DNA from: DASPKW01 sp038244055
GTDB taxonomy: Bacteria > Planctomycetota > Phycisphaerae > Tepidisphaerales > Tepidisphaeraceae
DNA: 8,737 nt
NCBI GenBank assembly: GCA_038244055.1
Contig: JBBRTW010000308.1
Location: forward strand, 1 to 8,737
Direction: 5' to 3'
The notes below the pieces were generated by a model. That model was not told the origin of the DNA. It searched no databases and was given only the letters and a program-made list of their open reading frames with translations. The position numbers and the translations under genes are program-made. Shown here one piece after another: positions 1-4,957 of the stretch (its first letter is position 1; each line of letters opens with the position of its first letter).

Positions 1-761
1 AGGGCGATCGCGGCGGCGTTGGTTGGATCGACCGAAAGAAAGACGTGCCGGAAGAGCGAGCGGGCGCAGATTTCCAGGGCGCGGCTCATCATGGTTCGGC
101 CGATGCCGCGGCGGCGCTGGTCTTTGTGGATGTAGAGGGATTCGATCCGGCCGATCTCGCCAACCGCCAGGACGCCCACCGAGGCGACTGGCCGGGCGTT
201 TTCCAGGGCGATGTGGGCATCCCAGTGCGGATCATCCAGATGGCGCATGCGGGCCTCGACGAGCTGCGGCAAGCCGCCCCATTGTTCATCAGCTCCCAGG
301 CGGGCCAGTTCCTCGGCGTGGCGGTAGCTGGCGCGGGCGGGAATGATCTGCAACCCGGCCACTTCGCGCACCAATTGCCGGGGCGAACGGCGCAGGTACA
401 TGATGTCGATGGAATCGGCGGCCGCGCCGCGGGCTTTGAGGAAGTCGACCATCGGCTGCACGCGCTCGGGCGGGGCCGAGGGGTTCATCACCCAGAACGC
501 GCAGCGCGTGCCCCGGGCGGCGAAATGCGCCTCGACCTGCTCCCACGCCTGGGCCGCATCAATTCCTGGCGGCAGTGCGACATCGCGGATGTGATTGGCA
601 TTCCAGACCTCGGCCAGTTCCGGATTGGCATAGGCCGTGCCGAATCCCAGCGATTCGGGATCGGCCAGATGCTCGACCCAGCGCTCTTCGGTTTGATGGA
701 AGAAACGCACCAGATCGGCATCACTGGGCATGTGAACCACGTTGAGAATCGGCAGGGGCAT
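1..761 (-). CDS. GNAT family N-acetyltransferase, 3' end cut by window edge
   Basis: The minus strand is open from an ATG at 761-759 to the left edge (253 codons plus two bases), so the carboxy end is missing. The last third is a GNAT acetyltransferase fold that transfers an acetyl group from acetyl-CoA to an unknown amine. Seen: a strand with GEIGRIESLYIHKDQ (about 201-215), then the acetyl-CoA pyrophosphate-binding motif RRRGIG at 216-221 (R/Q-x-x-G-x-G/A), then a helix and the strand HVFLSVDPTNAAAIA, where the family normally continues into an LY..LGF motif now off the edge. The first 130 or so residues are not a standard single GNAT domain; a degenerate second GNAT-like domain is possible but not shown. 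A repeat array directly abuts the start codon and no Shine-Dalgarno sequence is visible, so the start is only probable; Met11 is an alternative. The family is confident, the substrate unknown. Confidence 0.86.
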   Translation of the reverse strand, partial: MPLPILNVVHMPSDADLVRFFHQTEERWVEHLADPESLGFGTAYANPELAEVWNANHIRDVALPPGIDAAQAWEQVEAHFAARGTRCAFWVMNPSAPPERVQPMVDFLKARGAAADSIDIMYLRRSPRQLVREVAGLQIIPARASYRHAEELARLGADEQWGGLPQLVEARMRHLDDPHWDAHIALENARPVASVGVLAVGEIGRIESLYIHKDQRRRGIGRTMMSRALEICARSLFRHVFLSVDPTNAAAIA

Positions 762-763
762 GG

Positions 764-798
764 GGGATAGGGTATAGGGTGTGGGGAGTAGGGTATAG
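764..798. repeat. Heptamer tandem array, GGTATAG type, five units
   Basis: Five consecutive 7-base units in register: GGGATAG (764-770), GGTATAG (771-777), GGTGTGG (778-784), GGAGTAG (785-791), GGTATAG (792-798). The array starts two bases upstream of the minus-strand acetyltransferase start codon and overlaps the left arm of the large inverted repeat. The format resembles the short tandemly repeated repetitive (STRR) heptamers known from cyanobacteria, but the unit sequence differs and no relationship is claimed. Confidence 0.85.
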
Positions 799-952
799 GT
801 CAGGGCAATCGCATGTAACGCCTATCCCTCCGATTTCGGATTGCGGATTGCGGATTGCGGATTGGAATCCGCATTTCAATCCGCAATCCGAAATCCGAAA
901 TCCGCGATATTTCCCATTTCATGCGACATGCGATTGCCCTGACCCTATACCC
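791..952. repeat. Large inverted repeat with arms of 25 and 26 bases
   Basis: The left arm 791-815 and the right arm 927-952 are reverse complements except for one extra G in the right arm (GGGTATAGG-TCAGGG against GGGTATAGGGTCAGGG, read on the same strand). The arms enclose 111 bases that hold a second, inner inverted heptamer repeat. The whole could fold into a long hairpin or act as a short non-autonomous mobile or repeat element. It lies between the divergent acetyltransferase and TIM-barrel genes. No transposase is nearby and target-site duplications could not be identified. Confidence 0.88.
838..905. repeat. Inner inverted heptamer array, GGATTGC / AATCCGC
   Basis: Three GGATTGC units plus GGATTGG occupy 838-865. 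They are followed on the opposite strand by AATCCGC (866-872), a 5-base break ATTTC, then AATCCGC (878-884), AATCCGA (885-891), AATCCGA (892-898) and AATCCGC (899-905). The two halves are complementary and would form the top of the hairpin made by the outer arms. Translated in the frame of the downstream gene it gives peptide of the type NPQSEIRNPR, which is repeat-derived and not protein-like. Confidence 0.88.
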
Positions 953-1009
953 TCTTCCGCCCCCCTCTCCTTTGACAAATCGCGATTCGCCCATGACAAA
1001 GTAATCACC

Positions 1010-1828
1010 ATGCGCCTATCCGTTTCCACACTGGCCTGCCCCGAATGGAGTCTCGAGCAGATCGTCGACGCCTGCGCCGCAAACGGCATCGGCGGGATCG
1101 AGTTTCGCGGGCTGGGGGCGGAGATCGACATCACCCGCTCTTCCGCGTTTCTGGCGGAACTCCCTGATACGTTGGCACTGCTGCGGGCGAAGCATCTTGC
1201 GCTCCCCTGCTTCGCGACTTCGGTCACGCTCGTTTCCCCCGGCCCGGAGCGCTGGCAGGACATGCTCGATGAAGCGCATCGCTACGCCCAACTGGCGGGC
1301 CAGACATCCACGCCTTTCATTCGAATTTTCGGCGGCGGAGTACCCAAAGGCGTGGCCGAGGATCAGGCCCTGCTCATGGCCCAGCGGCATCTGCGGCAGA
1401 TCATCAAGATCTGCAAAGTGCATGGAGTGATCCCCCTGCTGGAAACGCACGATGCCTTTGCCACCGCGCAGACCGTCAAGCAGTTGCTCCACGAATTCGA
1501 TCCGGCGGAGGTTGGCGTTCTGTGGGATGTCGAGCACACGCACCGCCGCGGCGAAGCGCCGGGCGATACGGCCGAGGCGCTGGGTAAATTGATCCGGCAT
1601 ATTCATATCAAGGATTCGGTCGTCGATCCCTCGGCCGCCGAATTGAAGAACCTGCCGCGCCTTCTGGGGGAGGGCGACCTGCCGCTCAAGGACATCTTCC
1701 GCGCGATTAACGCGATGGGATACGAGGGGTGGCTCTGCCTGGAAACGGAGAAACGCTGGCATCCGGAGACGAGCCCGGGGCCGGAGGAGAGTATGCCGCG
1801 GTTTGCGGAGTATTTGAGAGACGCTTAA
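1010..1828 (+). CDS. Sugar phosphate isomerase/epimerase-like TIM-barrel protein
   Basis: This 272-residue protein has the AP-endonuclease-2/xylose isomerase-like TIM-barrel fold, whose members are metal-dependent sugar isomerases, epimerases or inosose dehydratases. Seen: the amino end MRLSVSTLACPEWSLEQIV is a typical first strand and helix. Probable metal ligands are Glu145 (LLETHD), Asp173 and His176 (LWDVEH), His199 (HIHIKD) and Glu245 (LCLETE), all at usual strand ends, and the length is normal. The frame stays open upstream to 779, but that part is encoded by the inverted repeat, so the ATG at 1010 is chosen because the family sequence begins there. No clear Shine-Dalgarno site precedes it. 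It probably forms a short operon with the small gene 18 bases downstream. The substrate cannot be named; a myo-inositol or ketose enzyme is possible. Confidence 0.87.
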   Translation: MRLSVSTLACPEWSLEQIVDACAANGIGGIEFRGLGAEIDITRSSAFLAELPDTLALLRAKHLALPCFATSVTLVSPGPERWQDMLDEAHRYAQLAGQTSTPFIRIFGGGVPKGVAEDQALLMAQRHLRQIIKICKVHGVIPLLETHDAFATAQTVKQLLHEFDPAEVGVLWDVEHTHRRGEAPGDTAEALGKLIRHIHIKDSVVDPSAAELKNLPRLLGEGDLPLKDIFRAINAMGYEGWLCLETEKRWHPETSPGPEESMPRFAEYLRDA

Positions 1829-1846
1829 CGGCGCGGTGGTGATGCG

Positions 1847-2158
1847 ATGATCTCGAAATGGTCCATCATTCTGGGGCTATTGTTTCTGGTGGCATTGGGA
1901 GCGACGTTTGCCTATGTCCAGCAACATCAAGATCAACTTCGCGAGGAGAAATATACACATTGGCCGGCTGGAACAACCGAGCAACAGGTTATTGCCCGGC
2001 TTGGACAGCCGCTGCACGACAGCCGATCAGTGATGAAAAGAAAAAGGGGCGTGGTCGATTTCGAAGTGCACTATGCGGAAGGAAGGCGCCATTACAAAAT
2101 TGAGTTTAAGGGCGGGGTGGTGTCCCGGGGCTATTTTATGGGAGAGTCGGACCACTAA
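1847..2158 (+). CDS. Small membrane-anchored protein with BamE/SmpA-like motif
   Basis: This is a 103-residue protein. Residues about 5-23 (WSIILGLLFLVALGATFAY) form one hydrophobic helix, an uncleaved anchor or signal sequence, with no lipobox cysteine. The rest would be outside the cytoplasm: TTEQQVIARLGQP resembles the helix and turn of BamE/SmpA/OmlA-like small domains, and the following VDFEVHYAEGRRHYKIEFKGGVVSRGYF fits their paired beta strands (an aromatic strand, then an F-x-G-G-V turn). The match is short and is inference; BamE proper is a lipoprotein, so only the fold is suggested. It starts 18 bases after the TIM-barrel gene on the same strand and is probably co-transcribed. Its base composition is visibly more AT-rich than its neighbours. 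The real function is unknown. Confidence 0.72.
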   Translation: MISKWSIILGLLFLVALGATFAYVQQHQDQLREEKYTHWPAGTTEQQVIARLGQPLHDSRSVMKRKRGVVDFEVHYAEGRRHYKIEFKGGVVSRGYFMGESDH

Positions 2159-2252
2159 GAAGCTCCAGAGAAATTGGGTCTGATGTGCGGTGTGCTCATG
2201 CGCCTCCATGATCAATTGCCCCGGTGCGTTGCCTTCGAGATGGGCTGGGACC

Positions 2253-2726
2253 CTATTTCGTCATGTCATGATTTTCGCTTTCAACCAGAAACGTGGCCGG
2301 TCCATCATTCGACAGTTCCACATTCATATCCGCGCCGAATCGGCCCGTGGCGACCGTGACCGCTTCCCCCGCTTCGCGCCGGACCGCGTCGATGAACATT
2401 TCGAACAGCTCCCGCCCGCGCTCGGGCGGGGCGGCACCGCTCAGTGAAGGCCGCCGCCCCGTTCTCGTCTCGGCCGCGACGGTGAAATTGCTCACCAGCA
2501 GAATTCCTCCGCCGATCTGTTTCACATCGCGGTCGAAATGCTTCGACCCATCCTCGCCGCGGAAGATGCGCAGGCCCGCGAGTTTACCGGCCGTCCAATC
2601 CACATCCGCTTCCGTATCCTCCTTCTCCACCGCCGCCAGCACCACCATCCCCGGCCCGATCTCGCCGACCACCCGCCCCTCCACCACCACGCGCCCGAAA
2701 GTCACCCGCTGCACCACCGCGATCAT
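2253..2726 (-). CDS. dtd: D-aminoacyl-tRNA deacylase (DTD)
   Basis: This 157-residue protein hydrolyses D-amino acids (and glycine wrongly loaded on tRNA-Ala) from tRNA in the cytoplasm, keeping D-residues out of translation. The family match runs the full length: amino end MIAVVQRVTFGRVVVEG, central EIGPGMVVL, the loop IGGGILLVSNFTVAAETRTGRRPS, GAAPPERG, and the carboxy motif SNDGPATFLVES, whose Gly142-Pro143 form the cross-subunit GP motif that excludes L-aminoacyl-tRNA. Asn80 replaces the usual Gln of SQFT, a mild change beside the active site, while Thr82 is kept. The length is normal, with a short tail of about seven residues. The start codon overlaps the mtaB stop (ATGA) and a strong GGAGG lies seven bases upstream inside mtaB, so translation is likely coupled. 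Confidence 0.95.
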   Translation of the reverse strand: MIAVVQRVTFGRVVVEGRVVGEIGPGMVVLAAVEKEDTEADVDWTAGKLAGLRIFRGEDGSKHFDRDVKQIGGGILLVSNFTVAAETRTGRRPSLSGAAPPERGRELFEMFIDAVRREAGEAVTVATGRFGADMNVELSNDGPATFLVESENHDMTK

Positions 2727-4798
2727 CGCACCACCTCCAGCACCGTGCCGAAAGTCCGCTCCCCCTCGACCCGGTCGATCCGCGCCCGCACCGCATCGCC
2801 GGGCACGAAACGACTCAGCGCGGGTTGGCGCATCCGGCCGGCAGCGCCATCCGGGACGGCGCTCTGGTCGCTGCGCTCCCGGCGCTCTGTCCCGGCTTGT
2901 CCAGAAGCGGGGAATATGGTTTCACCCATTGGATTCACTCCCTCTTCTTCTCGCTTCTCGCTTCTCACTTCTAACTTCTCGGCCTCCCCAATCCACACCG
3001 GAAAATACCGCTCGCAGCGGCCATGCTGAAACCCCTCCATCGTCCCAGCCGACTCTTCACCCGATGGATTCTCCACCAGCAACTCGACCTCCGCGCCGAT
3101 GAACTGCCGGCGAAACTCCATCGAATAATCCGATGCCATTTTTCCCAGCCGATCGATCCGCTCATTGACCACCGGCCCGCGGACCCATTGCCTGGTCCAC
3201 CGAGCCGCGGCCGTGCCCGGGCGCGGCGAATAGGAGAAGGCGTGGATGTGGAGGAAGCCCGCCTGCTCCACCACCTCCACCGTTCGCTCAAACTCCTCAT
3301 CCGTCTCGCCGGGGAAGCCGACGATGATATCGGTCGTCAGCGCCGGCCGATCGAAGGCCTCCTTCAGCCGCGCCACCATCTCCAGAAAATCAACGCGCCC
3401 GTACTGCCGGTTCATCTTCCGCAGCAGCCGATCGGACCCGCTCTGCAAGGGCACATGAAAATGCGGCACGATCTGTTTGTGCCTCCGCATCACCGCGACC
3501 AGTTCATCGCTCAAATCCCCCGGCTCGATGCTCGATAACCGCACCCGCCGCAGCCCCTCCACCCGAGTACACAGCGCATCCACTAATTCCCCCAATGGCC
3601 CCGCATTCTCAACCGCAACACGCCCCTCCCCTTCCCACTTCTCATTGTCCCATTGTCTCATTGTCTCATTGTCTAATGGCCCTGCCGTCGCCCCCTGCCT
3701 CCTCCGCAGCGCCGTCCCCATCCCATACGCCCCCAGAAAAATCCCCGTCAGCACGATCTCCACATGCCCCGCTTCCACCAGCCGCCGGGCCTCCTCCACC
3801 GCTTCCTCGACCGGCTTGCTCCATAGCGCTGGCCGGAGCTGCGGAATGATGCAATAGGTGCAATGTGCATCACACCCATCCTGCACTTTCAAAAACGCCC
3901 GCTGGTGGCCGGTCTGGCGCTTGCCCAGCATGGGGAGGCTGACCATCCCCTTCCCGGCCGATTTACCGGCCTTCTCATCCGCATTATGCACTGCCGAAGG
4001 GTGTTTCTCATCGATTTCTAATTTTCCCTTGACGCCATTCAACGGACGTGTTGTACTGGTGTACAGAGCGATCTGATTTTCCCGGCCATCAGCCGTTTCG
4101 ATCATCCATTCTTCATTCGGCTGCCTCGGGTTTTCCGATCCGTCTCGTGCGTCGTTTTCGTTGTCGAGGCTTGTTGGGTTTGCGAGGCGATTGCTTCGAT
4201 CGTCCTCCTCCCATTGAGTCAGGAGACGCGACAGTTCCCCTCCAACATCCTGATGGTGCCCCAGCACCGCATCGACGCCGCCCAAGCCCTTCGCCTGTTC
4301 GGCATCGCTCGTGGCCCAGCAACCGGTGACCACGACCCGCGGCCGGCGCGATGGCGATGATAATGCCCCCGCCCCACCCGATTCAGGATTGCTCAATGGG
4401 AACGCTGATATACTTGATGATGTTGCCCGGAATTGGGTGAAGTCGCCGGGAGCCGCGCCGGGGTTGGTAGCCCCGCCGCAGTCACTGGCGCATTCACCCG
4501 CGCAGGCCACCGATTCGCAGCCGGCCTCTTCGCCGATGATTGTTCCCGCCGGTCCCATCACCGGCAGGCGCACCATCCGGCGGACCGTCTGGCGGCTTTT
4601 GCTGGCGGCCTGCACCGTCACGCTGCAGGTGTGGATGATGCGCAGGTCCGCCTGGCCCGCCGTCGCCCGCATCAGCCCGCGGGCGCGCAGGAGCGTCGCC
4701 AGTTGCTCGCTCTCGTAATGGTTGACCCTGCACCCCAGGGTCGAGATCGAAAACGTCTTCACGAAAGGCATCTTACCCAACGGAACCATCCCTGCCAT
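2723..4798 (-). CDS. mtaB: MtaB-type tRNA threonylcarbamoyladenosine methylthiotransferase, much enlarged by insertions
   Basis: MtaB-type radical-SAM enzymes add a methylthio group to t6A37 of ANN-decoding tRNAs, giving ms2t6A. The order is complete: the UPF0004 domain with cluster cysteines Cys23 (TLGCRVN), Cys58 (HTCSVT) and Cys160 (VVTGCWA); the radical-SAM domain with Cys309, Cys313 and Cys316 (CDAHCTYC); then VLTGIFLGAYG, RLSSIEPGDL, FHVPLQSGSD and DIIVGFPGETDEEF; and an RNA-binding TRAM region near 565-690. The length is 691 residues against about 420-450 for the family. The extra length sits in four blocks (about 81-151, 194-297, 361-400, 605-660), two of which contain short tandem DNA repeats. 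His57 replaces the usual Asn of NTC. All catalytic cysteines remain and the frame is open, so I judge it functional. The start at 4798 is supported by AAGGAG 11 bases upstream; Met10 is an alternative. Confidence 0.93.
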   Translation of the reverse strand: MAGMVPLGKMPFVKTFSISTLGCRVNHYESEQLATLLRARGLMRATAGQADLRIIHTCSVTVQAASKSRQTVRRMVRLPVMGPAGTIIGEEAGCESVACAGECASDCGGATNPGAAPGDFTQFRATSSSISAFPLSNPESGGAGALSSPSRRPRVVVTGCWATSDAEQAKGLGGVDAVLGHHQDVGGELSRLLTQWEEDDRSNRLANPTSLDNENDARDGSENPRQPNEEWMIETADGRENQIALYTSTTRPLNGVKGKLEIDEKHPSAVHNADEKAGKSAGKGMVSLPMLGKRQTGHQRAFLKVQDGCDAHCTYCIIPQLRPALWSKPVEEAVEEARRLVEAGHVEIVLTGIFLGAYGMGTALRRRQGATAGPLDNETMRQWDNEKWEGEGRVAVENAGPLGELVDALCTRVEGLRRVRLSSIEPGDLSDELVAVMRRHKQIVPHFHVPLQSGSDRLLRKMNRQYGRVDFLEMVARLKEAFDRPALTTDIIVGFPGETDEEFERTVEVVEQAGFLHIHAFSYSPRPGTAAARWTRQWVRGPVVNERIDRLGKMASDYSMEFRRQFIGAEVELLVENPSGEESAGTMEGFQHGRCERYFPVWIGEAEKLEVRSEKREEEGVNPMGETIFPASGQAGTERRERSDQSAVPDGAAGRMRQPALSRFVPGDAVRARIDRVEGERTFGTVLEVVR
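2734..2738 (-). promoter_or_regulatory. Shine-Dalgarno site of dtd inside mtaB
   Basis: GGAGG on the minus strand lies seven bases before the dtd ATG, within the last codons of mtaB. Together with the four-base ATGA overlap (2723-2726) it fixes the dtd start and suggests translational coupling. Confidence 0.8.
2851..2895. repeat. Short inverted plus direct repeat inside mtaB insertion 4
   Basis: CCGGGAC (2851-2857) and GTCCCGG (2889-2895) are exact inverted arms, and GGCGCTCTG occurs twice between and beside them (2859-2867 and 2881-2889). The block lies in the extra part of the MtaB TRAM region that ordinary family members lack, next to the heptamer array at 2947-2981. Confidence 0.6.
2947..2981. 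repeat. Heptamer tandem array, CTTCTCG type, inside mtaB
   Basis: Five 7-base units in exact register: CTTCTCG (2947-2953), CTTCTCG, CTTCTCA, CTTCTAA and CTTCTCG (2975-2981). On the coding strand this gives AEKLEVRSEKREE, about residues 606-618 of MtaB, a charged peptide between TRAM strands. The 35 bases are not a multiple of three, so the array alone would shift the frame; flanking bases must compensate. Confidence 0.9.
3643..3674. repeat. Octamer tandem array, CATTGTCT type, inside mtaB
   Basis: Four 8-base units in register: CATTGTCC (3643-3650), then CATTGTCT three times (3651-3674). The coding strand reads DNETMRQWDNE, about residues 376-386, just after the radical-SAM motif VLTGIFLGAYG. 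The 32 bases are also not a multiple of three. The block LDNETMRQWDNEKW has no counterpart in ordinary MtaB proteins as I know them. Confidence 0.9.
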
Positions 4799-4833
4799 CA
4801 GTCGTCTTACTCCTTATGGATAGTGGCCACTCG

Positions 4834-4847
4834 GGGTTGAACAACCC
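4834..4847. repeat. Dyad GGGTTG-AA-CAACCC
   Basis: A perfect six-base inverted repeat with a two-base centre in the mtaB/pilM-like intergenic region. It could be an operator for a dimeric regulator. It is too short-looped for an ordinary terminator stem and no T-run follows. Confidence 0.45.
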
Positions 4848-4858
4848 GCCACTTGGCG

Positions 4859-4882
4859 TTACACCTTAGAGACTTACACCTT
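4859..4882. repeat. Direct repeat TTACACCTT, two copies
   Basis: Two exact 9-base copies (4859-4867 and 4874-4882) spaced 15 bases start to start, about 75-100 bases before the pilM-like start codon. The spacing and position would suit a regulator binding site; no regulator is identified. Confidence 0.45.
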
Positions 4883-4946
4883 TCGCATTAAACGCGACCG
4901 GTCCGGCGGCGCAACTCAGCGACCATCGGCGGTGCAAAGACGGCAC

Positions 4947-4951
4947 GAGGA
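4947..4951 (+). promoter_or_regulatory. Shine-Dalgarno site of the pilM-like gene
   Basis: GAGGA followed by six bases and the ATG at 4958. It supports the chosen start, which also agrees with the family amino end (the GIDIG phosphate motif begins at residue 9). Confidence 0.7.
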
Positions 4952-4957
4952 AACAAT

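Larger units (their letters stand above)
4799..4957. promoter_or_regulatory. Divergent promoter region between mtaB and the pilM-like gene
   Basis: These 159 bases separate two outward-facing transcription units and must hold both promoters unless transcription enters from elsewhere. Seen: AAGGAG for mtaB (minus strand, 4810-4815), a dyad GGGTTG-AA-CAACCC (4834-4847), a direct repeat TTACACCTT (4859-4867 and 4874-4882), and GAGGA before the pilM-like start (4947-4951). I see no convincing -10/-35 pair on either strand; TTGAAC at 4837-4842 is the nearest -35-like hexamer. Confidence 0.5.

Noticed and set aside
45..770. 241-codon plus-strand frame opposite the acetyltransferase
   Set aside because: It is the antisense shadow of a GNAT gene with recognisable acetyl-CoA motif on the minus strand.
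972..1000. Promoter for the TIM-barrel gene based on TTGACA at 972-977
   Set aside because: The hexamer is a perfect -35 match, but 17 bases downstream there is only GACAAA, which is a poor -10, and it would leave almost no leader.
779..1009. Upstream extension of the TIM-barrel gene reading frame (77 more residues)
   Set aside because: The frame is open but this part is encoded by the inverted heptamer repeat and gives a repeat-type peptide; the family amino end begins at 1010.
2159..2252. Terminator between the convergent small gene and dtd
   Set aside because: No stem with a following T-run is visible on either strand.
4052..4065. Small palindrome TGTAC-TGGT-GTACA inside mtaB
   Set aside because: A five-base stem inside a coding region is expected by chance at this length and no further structure supports it.
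2723..4798. mtaB as a pseudogene because of its size and repeats
   Set aside because: The frame is open, all six cluster cysteines and the main motifs are intact, and the extra blocks lie between conserved elements.
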